Source: Boswellia sacra
Lineage: Eukaryota; Streptophyta; Magnoliopsida; Sapindales; Burseraceae
Reading direction: 5' to 3'
DNA length: 64,000 nt
Assembly: GCA_013180625.2 (NCBI GenBank)
Contig: SNVD02009648.1
Location: 248,001-312,000, forward strand
Positions 22,741 to 33,151 of this stretch are shown piece after piece. Each line of letters begins with the position of its first letter. Within the stretch, counting starts at the first letter, position 1. Made by a program: the position numbers and the translations under genes. The notes beneath the pieces were generated by a model. It did no database searches. It saw nothing but the letters and a program-made list of their open reading frames with translations, and had not been told where the DNA came from.

Positions 22741-23219
22741 CATTTGCCATAAACCTAAACCTCTTTAACCCTAAAATCATTTTCTCTTCCCTTCACCCTT
22801 TCCTGCCTCCACCCTTTCATTTTCTCTTCTGTTCACTCTTCACCCCAAAATCATTAGGGTTTAAGTTGTTCCACCGGGGCAAAACTAGCGGGGCCAGAGG
22901 AAAGAATCGCGAGAATTGTAGCTTGGAGTTCGGATCAGGTACTGAGATCGAGTTCTCAAGGCATGTTGGCTGAGACGGGAGATTTGGTCGCTGCGTGTAC
23001 AACCGAAAACGGCGAAAGAAGGGATAGAGGAGTAGTGGGCCATTGGATGAAGTTTCTGCCGTTGTTGTTGGTATTGAAGGGGATGGTGGTGGGGTGGTTA
23101 GGGGGAGGGATTGGGGGTGGGGTGCATGCTAGCGCGGCAAGGGGGCTGTTGCTGGGAGAAGAGGACGAATACGCTGGAGACGGGAGCTGGGAGGCTTGGG
23201 TTAAGGGTAACTTCTAGAA
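22741..23219 (+). other. 5' leader-like, GC-rich segment
   Basis: Pyrimidine-rich leader (cataaaacccatttgccataaacc and similar), then a GC-rich stretch with open frames on both strands. Base composition differs sharply from the neighbours. It may be the promoter and 5' leader of a captured gene; the short proteins are not recognisable. Confidence 0.35.
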
Positions 23220-24296
23220 GGCTTGCATTGGCAACAAAGACACATACAATAACAAGCATGGCAGGGGTAATACAACGTTGTTCTTCAGAGATTCATGTTT
23301 TGGTGCAACCTGAATTGTCCCGAATTCTGATTAAATTGTTGTGGTACAGGAAGAAGAACATCAGGCAATGTGAAGCGACAACTAGCAAAACTGTTTGATG
23401 CATCGCTTAAAGTAACAGTGCCTAATGAACCAGACATGGAGCCATCAGTTGCTGCCTGTCTTGAGAAGTTAGCAAAATTTGGTGATTACCAATGGTATAT
23501 TGTACTACTGTGCTTTTAGAATATGTGTGAGATATATTTAATGAGTTAATTAATTTTGTTTAGAAGTGGTATATCTCTGATATTTAATGTTAAACTGGAG
23601 CCATATTCATGCTTTATATGCTTTTGTTATGAATGTTAATTAGGATTATTTCTCTCGTGCAGTAATAGTGCCATGGGGCTTTGGTCTAAAATTAAGGGAA
23701 AGGGTATTGAATATAAGAATCCCACATCAGTTGGACAGGTATTCTTATTGACATTCTTTATGATTCTGCATTCTTGGATCTCGAATTTTGCTTTGTGCTC
23801 ACTTAATACGTCCATTGATTGTTAATGCCCTTTTGTACTTTTGGTTGGGTAGGCCATCTTGAAAAATCTTCCTCCATCTGAGCTCTGTAGCATGTGCTGG
23901 ATTCGTTAATGTTGTGTTATCGAAAAAGTGGATAGCAAAGGTGTTTGCATGTTCTTGTATTTTTATGCTTGATCTGTAGCTTCTTCTTTTTTTTTTTCTC
24001 CCTCAATACGTGGAATATGTTAGAGTTTATTGTACTAATGTCATTTTGTAAGGCCAGTTGTTTGTTTATTGCATCTGTAGAGCATTCAGAAGATGCTTGT
24101 TGATGGTATTGAAACATGGGCGCCAAAGCTTCAGATTAAAAGAGCTGTGGTTGATTTTTCCTCACCTAACATAGCAAAAGAAATGCATGTTGGCCACTTG
24201 AGATTTACTATTATTGGTGACTCACCAGCCCGAGTGCTTGAGTTTTCAAATGTTGAAGTTCTTCGACAGACTCATGTTGGTGATTGAGGTACACAA
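23220..24296 (+). pseudogene. Arginyl-tRNA synthetase, N-terminal exons, captured fragment
   Basis: Five exon pieces in order. A leader with SMAG before a GT donor near 23263 comes first. Then 23350-23494 encodes GNVKRQLAKLFDASLKV and on to FGDYQ. 23663-23738 encodes NSAMGLWSKIKGKG. 23853-23940 ends GFVNVVLSKKWIAK. 24081-24296 encodes [16 protein letters not shown], including the HVGHL form of the class I HIGH motif. This is the plant cytosolic/organellar ArgRS. The third piece has an indel, and in the last a TGA (24285-24287) replaces the Trp codon of HVGDWGTQ. The enzyme normally has about 590 residues; only the N-terminal region up to just past the HIGH motif is here. The introns are kept, so capture was at DNA level. 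Confidence 0.9.
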
Positions 24297-24330
24297 GTAT
24301 GTTTGGTTTCTGAGGATTCGTATTCTCTAG

Positions 24331-24438
24331 GGCAGAAGAGATGCGCAAGCTGTTCCAGAGTGAAATGAGTGAGAGAAAGTAGAAGAGAAGTTCTACTGAG
24401 AAGAAGAAGTCCAAGAATTCATTTAAGAGCAAGTCACG
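24331..24438 (+). pseudogene. Unidentified lysine/serine-rich exon
   Basis: After an AG acceptor (ctctag at 24325-24330) a frame reads RAEEMRKLFQSEMSERK, then a TAG, then a Lys/Ser-rich tail up to a GTATTT donor at 24439. It looks like one exon of another gene joined to the ArgRS fragment, but I cannot name it. The stop falls where AAG or CAG would continue the frame. Confidence 0.4.
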
Positions 24439-26214
24439 GTATTTGTTACCTCATTTATTTTCTTCCTGTTTGAGGATCTGAATTCTTTGTTCTACTTGTG
24501 AATTAATTTCCAACTCGAAATCAACATCTAAAAGCCAACTTCCTATTTCAAAAATTTATTAAAAAAAAAGTTGCAGCATTCATGAAGCATTGGGCCTCTT
24601 GAATATAATGAAACTTTTAAGGTCTGTTTGGCATTATTTTAAAGTTGTTTTTGAAAAATTATATCATAAAAAATGAAAAGATAGACAAGTTCTGTGCCTA
24701 CAAAATTTGATCATGTGCTGTTCTATGGTTAATATTTTATTCTTCTGTCTTTTGTTCTGCCAATCAAAGAACAGATTTCTGAAATAGCAAAACATGTTGC
24801 TTAATACTTTTAATGTTTTTTTCCCAAGAGGATAACTTCTTGGTTAGATATTTGCTGGCCAAGGAAGAGGTCTAGAAATCAAATCCTCATGGCACCAAAG
24901 TCAAAGAGCAATAATTGGTGTGGTCATTGGGGTAGATGAGGTGGTGGAACTGTGGTTTAAAAATAAGAGAAAAAATTAAGTAAACTTTACACCACTTTGG
25001 CTATCTTCACTTGCTTTCCGCCAATCACTCTCATTATCTTAGTTTGAGCCTACTGTAAAGTGCACTTGACACCTCTGAGAAAATTTATATGCATTTGTTT
25101 TCATTATGTGGTTGAACTTGGAGAGGAAAGCGGAAAGATAGTATGGTTTTTCTATTCACTGCTTTGTGATCAAATAGTCTGCTTTTAGTTTCAGGTTTCC
25201 TGCTACCTTTAGTCATTATGTAGTCATGGTGCACGTTGTTCCTCATGCTAAATAAATATGTTTATTATGCCTTAGATCCAAGTTTGTCAAAAGTTAATCA
25301 TCATTGGAATTGATTAATCTTGATGCTGCTAATCAACTATTATGTAAATAGCATAATCCACTTTCTTGGCTCTGTCTCTCAGAGTAATAACCATCCCCAT
25401 ATGCAATGTGGTCCTTATAACCATCCAAGTAGCTTAGCGATTATTTTTATTATTAGGCAATTCCAAATGTTTGCTTTGCATTCATCTCTTGTTTAATTTA
25501 TTGATTAACAACTCTAGTAATGTGAGTGCATATGTGCTGATAATTGTGATTCGCTACAAAATTATGAAAGAAATTTTCTCACATTAATCTGGTTGGTGTT
25601 TCAGTTATAAGCGCAAATAGTGTGCCTGATGGCATTTAAGAAGTACCAGTGTACATTGTGAAGTTACGAATGATGTGTCAGCCTCTTTCCTCTTAGGATC
25701 ATTCTGTGAAACAATTCTGCACAATTAAAATTGAGCGGAGATAAATTTTGTGGTAGACCCATCCAAGATGTTGGGGTTGGTTGAGTAATAGATATTAAGT
25801 CGGTAGTTTGCCATCATTTTACTTCAGTTACACATTTGATGTATTTTTTCATAAATTTATAATCTAGTTGGGTTTTTCCCCCCCTTGTAATGAAATGTCG
25901 TTTCATTTGTATTTTGTTATATTAAATTTCAACCATTGGTTAGGTGCGATAAATGATATTTTGTGTAGATCTCATTCTATTAGTAGTGCTGGTAGTAGAC
26001 TTATGGCTGATTTGAATTATTCTCAACTTAGTGCAAGCTTAATCATGAGCTGCAGCATAATTTAATCCAACTTCTTTAATTTTATTATGATTCTTTATTT
26101 TATTGTATTGATTTCTTTGAATGATCCAAATTATAATTATTATTTTTAGATTAGGCAGTGAGATTTTTTTTCCCTTCCTAATTGAAAAAGCATATTGTTT
26201 CTTTGTAGTTTACT
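24439..26214. other. Non-coding interior of the CACTA-like element
   Basis: No frame above background and no RNA gene recognised. AT-rich, probably intron and intergenic sequence carried with the fragments. Confidence 0.4.
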
Positions 26215-26300
26215 CTATATATTATGAATTTATTAAAATTTTTAAAATATTTATTATATATATTATGAATTTATTAAATTTTTAAAATATTTATTATATA
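26215..26300 (+). repeat. Two tandem copies of an AT-rich ~50-bp unit
   Basis: The string tatattatgaatttattaa followed by a run of ttttaaaatatttatta occurs twice in a row. Confidence 0.75.
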
Positions 26301-26550
26301 TATTAATTTTTTTAAATACTTTGCGGTTAAAAACTGCCAAGTATTTTTTTTTAATTTTTAAAACTATTATACTTGGCGGTCTTTTGACCGCCAAGTATAT
26401 ATTTTTTTAATTTTTTAACCTAACCAAGTATGGTTAGATTCATATTTGGCACTTCGATCGACCACCAAATATTATCAAATTGACTATATTTGGTGGTACC
26501 ATTAGTGGCATTTTTTAAGACCGCCAAATATGATCATTTTTCTTGTAGTC
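26300..26550 (+). mobile_element. CACTA-type right terminus with subterminal repeats
   Basis: Ends in aaatatgatcatttttcttgtagtc. The reverse complement begins GACTACAAGAAAAATGATC, close to the classic CACTACAAGAAAA end. The preceding 250 bases contain many direct and inverted copies of acttggcggt and accgccaagta, typical of CACTA subterminal regions. Confidence 0.6.
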
Positions 26551-26720
26551 CATACTGGATACTTGAGGTTTTTTTTCTCTTATTTATTCGATTTGCAACT
26601 TCACTACTCAGTTCTTAAGGGTTCTCTTCAGTGGAAATACGTGTAGTAGATTCGGTAGTCATAATACCTACAAAAAATAATAACCCAATTTAGTTTATAA
26701 ACAATTTTAGTTCATATAAA

Positions 26721-26945
26721 CACTACAAGAAAAATGCTCATATTTGACAGTTTTTGGCCGCCACGTAAGTATATATTTGGCGATCTTGAAAACACCACCA
26801 ATGGCACTGCCAAATATGATCAATTTGACGGTCAGTCAACCTGCCAAATATGCACCTGACTATACTTGACAGTTTTAGACCGCCAAGTATAAATAGTTTC
26901 AAAAATTAAAAGAAATATATACTTGGTAGTTTTTAGCTGCCAAGC
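26721..26945 (+). mobile_element. CACTA-type left terminus with subterminal repeats
   Basis: Starts CACTACAAGAAAAATGCTC and continues with copies of atatttggcg, accgccaagta and tgccaaatatg. It points away from the similar terminus ending at 26550, with about 170 bases between them. I found no partner end for either, so both are probably remnants. Confidence 0.6.
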
Positions 26946-27002
26946 ATGTGTGTGTGTGTGTGTGTGTCTGTGTGTGTGTGTAATATATGTATGTATGTAT
27001 GA
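26946..27002 (+). repeat. TG and TATG microsatellite
   Basis: A (TG)n run with one TC interruption, followed by several tatg units. Confidence 0.95.
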
Positions 27003-27263
27003 ACAAAATAGTTATTTTAAAAAATTTAAGAAATTCATAATATGTATTGTTTGTCACGTTAAACAAATTTCTCATAAAACAAATATCAATCCTCTAATTA
27101 GTCACACTTTATCATAATCAAAAATCCATATAACAAATAAGTAAGCATACTACAAAATACCAAACATTTAAGATAACAATAAGATCTATTTCAAAGCAAA
27201 TACTTCGTGCTATTTTCCATTATTTCTCTTTCGTTTTATCTGTCTCTGCAACCCATGAACACA

Positions 27264-27272
27264 ATAAAATAA
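27264..27272 (+). repeat. 9-bp target duplication of the Mutator-like element, left copy
   Basis: ATAAAATAA here is repeated exactly at 33143-33151. A 9-bp duplication is the hallmark of Mutator-type insertion. Confidence 0.93.
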
Positions 27273-28319
27273 GGAAAAATTGAGAAAATAGACAAATTTA
27301 GGGGGCCTGTTTGAAAAATGGACACGTTCTGAAATTTTTTCATCCCGTAGACACTTTTGTGTCTAAAAGACAAAAATACCCTTGTACTATAATAAATTCC
27401 TAAAACGTTTGTTATTTCATATCTCTTTGAACGAATTTGAAGAAAGACAGTAAAGTAAAACAAAGAACAAAGAAACCAGTAACAGCTCGAATCACTTCAC
27501 TTCAATGTCCCGAAACAACCTCAACATCTAAAGCAGTAATCAAAACGCGTAAGAACAACTTTCCTTAATCTCTCTATAAATGGCATGAAAATTTAATGTA
27601 TGTGTAGTGTTTTCGTTATTGATCGCTTTGGTAACTGACAACCGCATTATATAGCTTAAAAATGGGTTATGTATGTGAACTAAGGGTAGAGATAGTGCCG
27701 CCTGTGTGAAAAAATGCTGGAAATTGGCTGTCGGTGTGCAAAAATGTGTTTTCGCAGTCTAAGGTTGAAGAAGACGAGTGTCTTCGAGTGTCATCTAGTC
27801 TTGTCGAGAAGTTCTGTCGGACCGAATCTCGACAATTCGGATGGTGGTGTCGAGTGTCTAGGCATTGCATCGATTCTAGGTTCAAGTGTCGCGGGTTCGA
27901 GTGTCGTTGAGGGTCTTGTGGATTGACGACGTCGACGAAAGTTCGTGTGTCGCGTGTCGAGAGTCGAGTGTCGGACGTGGGAAAACCGACCTGTAGATGT
28001 CTCGAACCATGCATGTCGAGTGTTTCGGAGTCGTCGAGACTATTTTGTCGAGCTTTCGAGTAAGCACGTCGAGTGTACAACTTGACGAGTGTCGGATGCA
28101 AAAGATAGTCGAGTTCGAGTGTCGTGTCACATATGTCGAGTGTCGAGTGTGTTTGTCGAGCATCGTCGAGCGTTTTGGCAGAACACTCGTTTTTTCGACT
28201 TTTGTAAGCTATTTCGTAATTATTTTTTGTCCACGGATCTTATATGATATGATATGTCTCAATCATGCAGGAAATGAAAACTTTACGCATACTCATTGTA
28301 TACAATGGTTCTTGGACTG
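27273..28319 (+). repeat. Left long terminal inverted repeat of the MULE
   Basis: Matches the reverse complement of 32103-33142. From about 27760 to 28190 it is packed with CG-containing motifs of the form gtcgagtgtc (about a dozen GAGTGT cores), unlike the AT-rich surroundings. It extends past the transposase start codon. The open frames on either strand of this repeat are by-products of the motif array. Confidence 0.92.
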
Positions 28320-29391
28320 TGCAAGAGAACGGTAGTTATTTGTATGCCGGTGGGACGGGGAAGCCATTGATAATTCGTAGGTGTGCTACTTATAACGAGT
28401 TGGTTGACTATATTAGTACTAAAATGGGTTGGGATCTTAGTAAGAAAAGAATGAGTTTAGAGGTTCAATTTGCTTGTAAGAGTATTCTACCAATGCCAAT
28501 TTGTATTGAGACTGATGATGAGTTTGTTTTTTCATACAATATTGTTTGGAGGACCAACAATCATATACACCATTAGTTGTTAAAGTTGAAGATAGAGAGA
28601 AGCAAAGACAGAGGTTAGGGTCAGGATCCGATGCAATACGTAGGCGAGAAGGATCTTCTCATCCCTCTTTGTTTCGTTTAGCAAGTGGGAGCAACCAATT
28701 AAGTAAGTCTACTCCTGTTTGTGGACAACTAGAATTGAATGACGATGTTGGCATTGAATTTGAGCAGTGTTCAGGGCATGCAGGGCATGAGTCATTTGGG
28801 GTAGGGGTGTTAATTGAAAATGAAGAAGGAGTGCCTCCATCAATGCCATCGAGATTGGTACGTCATCTTGACAGCATTAGAGAGTTTGAGACTCTAGGTA
28901 ATATTGATGATGTTAATGATGACGATGGTGGCAATGAATACTGTGAAGATACTGATGATGGTAGTGATGATGTTAGTGTGCATGTTGACGATGACAATAA
29001 TGATTGCACGGTTTATATTGAGAATGATTTTGAGGGATTGGATGATTTTGTTGTTGATGGACATAATGTAGCCGGTACACATTTCGATAATGAGGGGGAA
29101 TGGGAGATCTTGAATGATATGAACCAGGATGAGCCGTTTACCGTGCCTTCTCCAATTGACTCCACACCTACCGTGCCTCCTCCAATTCACTCCACACCTA
29201 CCGTGCCTCCTCCAATTCACTCCACACCTACTCGTCCAGTATATGAACATCAGGAAGATCCAATGTCGAATAATGACAGCTCTCAGGCTAACACATTTAG
29301 GTGGATGCCGCCTATTGTGCATCCACCCTCCACAGTTGGCGATGATGCCTCATCATTTGTAGTTGACGAGATTGAGGTTGGGGTTGGGTAG
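28268..29391 (+). pseudogene. MULE transposase, N-terminal part
   Basis: The first frame (from the ATG at 28274 or upstream) reads KTLRILIVYNGSWTVQENGS and contains a PB1-like module (KGRRCATYNELVDYIS-like spacing, MGWDLSKK) seen at the start of plant MULE proteins. A frameshift near 28545 moves to the frame 28546-29391, a low-complexity linker rich in Asp. This includes a 30-bp unit repeated three times at about 29142-29231, encoding PPIHSTPTV. A TAG at 29389-29391 separates it from the catalytic frame, where CAG or TGG is expected. Confidence 0.8.
29142..29231 (+). repeat. Three 30-bp coding tandem repeats
   Basis: Three copies of a unit around cctccaattcactccacacc, encoding a Pro/Thr-rich decapeptide in the transposase linker. 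The first copy differs at a few bases. Confidence 0.9.
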
Positions 29392-30483
29392 ATGTTTAAC
29401 AGCAAAATGGAGCTTCGAGAGAAGTTAGCGATGTTGGCATTAAGACGAAACTTTCAATTCAAGGTGAGGAACTCCAACGCCACAAGGTTTGAGGTCGTAT
29501 GTCGTGCTGAATCTTGTAAATGGCATTTACGTGCCATAAAGGTGGCCGATTCACATTTCTTCCAAGTGAAAAAGTATAAGAACCACCACACGTGCTCCGG
29601 AGCCAGACTTCACCCAGTTCACAAACAGGCAACTGCACATGTCATTGACAAACATATTAAGAGCAAATTCGTTGAGGCATCGAGAATATATCGTCCAAAG
29701 GATATTATGTCCGATGTTCAAGAGTCATTGGGTGTTAATATCACGTACAACAAGGCATGGAGGGCAAAGGAGGTAGCTTTGCAAAAACTTCACGGATCTC
29801 ATGATGAATCATTTACACTACTCCCTCAGTACATGTACATGATTGAGAAAGCGAACCCGGGGACCAAAACGTCGTTAGAAACTGATGAGGAGAACCATTT
29901 CAGATACTTTTTCATGAGTATAGGGGCCTCGATTGCTGGATTTGTATCATCAATTAGGCCAGTTATTATAGTTGATGGTTCTTTTTTAAAAGGGAAATAT
30001 AGGGGTACAATGTTTTTGGCTTCTTGTATGGAAGGTAAGAAACAAATATACCCCTTGGCATTTGGAATTGGGCATTCTGAAACTGATGACTCCTGGAACT
30101 GGTTCATGAGACAGTTGCGTGATCATGTTGTACAAAATGTCCAAGATCTTGTCTTCATTTCTAATCGTCATTGTAGTATTGAACGCGCTGTGGTAGCAGT
30201 TTTTCCTCATGCACTGCATGGATTGTGCACTCATCATCTCAAGGGTAACTTGAAGGCAACGTTCAAGGACAAGACTTTATTGGAATTGTACTACCAAGCT
30301 GCAAGGACATATCATTGTGCTGATTTCAACTATCATATGCGACAAATTGAATCGCATATGCCAGCAGCAGCAACTTATCTTCGAGAAATCGGAGTCGAGA
30401 AATGGGCACGTTCACAGTTTCATGGTCGGCGGTATAACATAATGACAACAAATATAGCTGAGTCGATGAATAGTTGTTTGTGA
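29392..30483 (+). pseudogene. MULE transposase, catalytic part
   Basis: The N-terminal DNA-binding zinc module (FQFKVRNSNATRFEVVC, CKWHLRA, KNHHTC) is followed by the MULE DDE domain. VIIVDGSFLKGKYRG contains the first catalytic Asp. The expected second Asp in the SDRH motif is changed: codon 30163-30165 is AAT, giving FISNRHCSIERAV. The motif GLCTHHLKGNL follows, and NIMTTNIAESMN comes near the end, where the Glu lies. A TGA at 30481-30483 ends the frame; the same phase continues beyond it with LLADYFRANLQKWFYE. The SWIM zinc finger that should follow is absent. With the Asp-to-Asn change it is not expected to be active. Confidence 0.9.
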
Positions 30484-30501
30484 CACCATCAATTCCTCCT
30501 G

Positions 30502-30906
30502 GTGACGTTGTTAGCTGATTATTTTCGGGCCAACTTGCAGAAATGGTTCTATGAGCCTAGGGGAGGGGCATGCAGCGTGTATTGTTTGAAGTACATCGAC
30601 TTCCTAGCGGGGGGCGTTCCACTTACTGAGATTAAGGCATTCCCGGACGACGAATGCCGGGAGAGAATGGCGGTACAACTTTGGCTCAGCCGCGAAAACC
30701 CACAGGCACAAGAGGCCGCCCCGACCATCACAGTGCCTTACGACCTCGAGGCGCTGTTGCCTAGACCTCTTGTGCCTCAGGCGCTGTTGCCTCAGCCGAT
30801 TGTGCCTGCTGATGTTACAGCCACTACCGGGATTGCTGATGATGTGTCAGAGGATGTTATGACCACTATTGCCCATGACGACGTTGATTCAGCGGAGGTC
30901 GAGTAG
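30502..30906 (+). pseudogene. MULE transposase tail joined to a Ulp1-like protease end
   Basis: In phase with the transposase, the frame passes from LQKWFYEPR directly into GGACSVYCLKYIDFLAGG and then ECRERMAVQLWL. This second part has the layout of the end of a C48 (Ulp1/SENP) cysteine protease, where the catalytic Cys lies in a GDCG motif followed by a helix with KYIEF-like residues and a final RMAV-type segment. Here the motif is GACS, so Cys is kept but its neighbours are not. The His and Asp regions of the protease are missing. A Pro/Ala/Leu-rich tail follows to 30906. It looks like a deletion that fused the transposase to the protease C-terminus. Confidence 0.6.
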
Positions 30907-31108
30907 CAGCCGAGCATGTTGGGGCCATGAGATCACCTATTTTTTGTATATATTATGTTTAGTTACACAATTTTTTTTTTGTTTATAGTTTCTGGACACT
31001 ATCACATTATTGTATAGTACATTTTTTTTATAGTCCCACATGTTGTGATGTATAGTTGTACGAGAACTTGTAAATACACATTATTATATAGTGACATTTT
31101 TTAATGGG
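30907..31108. other. 3' non-coding part of the MULE
   Basis: AT-rich segment between the Ulp1-like tail and the nested inverted-repeat element, with no coding signal. Confidence 0.4.
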
Positions 31109-32077
31109 CTAATCACACAGACTTCCCCTGGGTTTTAGCTTAATTTTATTCATAAACACTGTTTACCACTTTTCATTATATGATACCCCTGACTTTTTTT
31201 AAATTAATCATGGACAGCCCTTCCGTCAGTTTTGCCGTTAATTGTATGAAAATAAATGTAATAAATAGGGTAAAAAAAGTCTTTCCACCTAATTAGTTCT
31301 GCTGACCAGTCCCACAGGAGCTGCTCACAGAATCCAAGTGCTCTTCGCTGCCTCCCCTGCATTGCGCACGCTAATAGCAAGAGTTGAGTTGAGTTGATAC
31401 AAAATGAAGTTTGACATAGCAAACCCAACCACTGGTTGCCAGAACAAGCTTGAGATCGATGACGATCAGAAGCCTGAGCTTTTTTTTGACAGGAGGATCT
31501 CCCAGGAATTTAGTACAGATGCTTTGGGTCAGGAATTCAAAGAATATGTTTTTAAGATCATGGGAGGCTGTGACAAGCAAGGATTCCCAATGAAACTGGG
31601 AGTTTTGACTCCTGGTCGTGTTCATCTTCTGCTTCAAAGAGGAACCCCTTGCTTCAGAGGTTATGGAAGGCGCAATGGAGAGCGAAGGAAAAAATCTGTT
31701 CGTGGATGCATTGTTAGTCAAGATCTGTCTGTATTGAACTTGGTTATAGTTAAGAAGGATGAGAATGATCTACCTGGGTTAACAAACAGTGAAAACCCAA
31801 GGATGAGGGGTCCAAAGAGGGCATCCAAGATTAGGAAGCTTTTTAGCCTCTCAAAGGAGGATGATGTTCGGAAGTATGTGAGCACCTACCGCAGAACATT
31901 CACAACAAAATCTGGCAAGAAAGTTAGGGGTACCGTATGATGTCACTTAACGGTAAAACTGACGGAAGGGGTGCCCATGATGAATTTCGAAAAAGTCAGG
32001 GCTACCGTATGATGAAAAGTAACAAACAGTGTTTCTGAATGAAATTAAGTCAAAACCTAGGGGGGTCTGTGTGATAG
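31109..32077 (+). mobile_element. Nested inverted-repeat element carrying an eS6 gene piece
   Basis: The segments 31109-31241 and 31948-32077 are inverted copies of each other, starting ct(a)atcacacagac and ending at ccgttaa / ttaacgg. They share internal strings such as ccttccgtcagtttt. Between them is the truncated eS6 gene. No clear target duplication was found, so the exact ends and superfamily are uncertain; the layout is that of a Pack-type non-autonomous element. Confidence 0.75.
31404..31940 (+). pseudogene. RPS6: 40S ribosomal protein eS6, intronless 3'-truncated copy
   Basis: The ATG at 31404 opens a clear eS6: [20 protein letters not shown], then [54 protein letters not shown] and TKSGKKV. 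eS6 is a 40S subunit protein and TOR/S6-kinase target of about 249 residues. This copy stops after about 174 real residues, lacking the basic C-terminal helix with the phosphorylated serines. The last four residues and the TGA come from the flanking inverted repeat (the string gtaccgtatgatg recurs there at about 32000). Plant eS6 genes have introns; none is present here, so the piece derives from a spliced RNA or a processed copy. The frame is open, so transcription and translation cannot be excluded. Confidence 0.92.
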
Positions 32078-32102
32078 TACATACATGTTTCTTATGTTTT
32101 CT

Positions 32103-33142
32103 AGTCCAAGAACCATTGTATACAATGAGTATGCGTAAAGTTTCTATTTCCTGCATGATTGAAACATATCATATCCTATAAGATCCGTGGACAAAAAATA
32201 ATTACGAAATAGCTTGCAAAAGTCGAAAAAACGAGTGTTCTGCCAAAACGCTCGACGACGCTCGACAAACACACTCGACACTCGACATATGTGACACGAC
32301 ACTCGAACTCGACTATCTTTTGCATCCGACACTTGTCAAGTTGTACACTCGACGCGCTTACTCGAAAGCTGGACAAAATAGTCTCGACGACTCTCGAAAC
32401 ACTCGACATGCATGGTTCGAGACATCTACAGGTCGGTTTCCCCGCGTCTGACACTCGACTCTCAACACGTGACATACGAACTTTCGTCGACGTCGTCAAT
32501 CCACAAGACCCTCGACGACACTCGAACGCGCGACACTCGAACCTAGAATCGACGCAATGCCTAGACACTCGACACCACCATCCGAATTGTCGAGATTCGG
32601 TCCGACAAAACTTCTCGACACTCGACGACACTCAAAGACACTCGAAGACACTCGTCTTCTTCAACCTTCGACTGCGAAAACACATTTTTGCACACCGACA
32701 GCCAATTTCTAGCATTTTTTCACACAGACGGCACTATCTCTACCCTTAGTTCACATACATAACCCATTTTTAAGCTATATAATGCGGTTGTCAGTTACCA
32801 AAGCGATCGATAATGAAAACACTACACATGCATTAAATTTTCACGCCATTTACAGAGCGAGTAAGGAAATTTGTTCTTACTGCTTCAGATGTTGAGGTTG
32901 TTTCGGGACAGTGAAGTGAAGTGATTCGAGCTGTTACTGGTTTCTTTGTTCTTTGTTTACTTTACTGTCTTTCTTCAAATTCGTCCAAAGGGATATGAAA
33001 AAACAAATGTTTTGGGAATTTATTATAGTACAAGGGTATTTTTATCTTTTAGACACAAAGGTGTCTATGGGATGAAAAAATTTCAGAACGTGTCCATTTT
33101 TCAAACAGGCCCCCTAAATTTGTCTATTTTCTCAATTTTCCC
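32103..33142 (-). repeat. Right long terminal inverted repeat of the MULE
   Basis: Reverse complement of 27273-28319, including the CG-rich motif array and a copy of the transposase start (minus strand, from about 32156). It is followed by the ATAAAATAA duplication at 33143-33151. Confidence 0.92.
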
Positions 33143-33151
33143 ATAAAATAA

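Larger units (their letters stand above)
27273..33142 (+). mobile_element. Mutator-like element (MULE) with 1-kb inverted repeats
   Basis: Both termini read GGAAAA(A)TTGAG inward, and the inverted repeats extend about 1.04 kb (27273-28319 and 32103-33142). A perfect 9-bp target duplication flanks them. The interior carries a MULE transposase in several broken frames, a Ulp1-like C-terminus, and a second inverted-repeat element (31109-32077) with a ribosomal-protein gene. The combination of MULE transposase and Ulp1 protease resembles the plant KI-MULE group. Confidence 0.93.

Noticed and set aside
22963..23398. Two GC-rich plus-strand frames before the ArgRS exons
   Set aside because: Gly-rich low-complexity translations with no motif; one runs across an intron of the ArgRS fragment.
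26923..27117. 64-residue frame over the TG repeat
   Set aside because: It is a translated microsatellite (Cys-Val repeats).
27667..28335. Several overlapping open frames on both strands in the MULE repeat
   Set aside because: They come from the CG-rich gtcgagtgtc array and recur in mirror image at 32.1-32.75 kb; no family resemblance.
28894..29322. 142-residue minus-strand frame
   Set aside because: It is antisense to the Asp-rich and Pro-rich repeat part of the transposase; a shadow frame.
31095..32090. Target duplication around the eS6-carrying element
   Set aside because: No 8-11 bp match was found next to either inverted repeat, even allowing the ends to move by a few bases.
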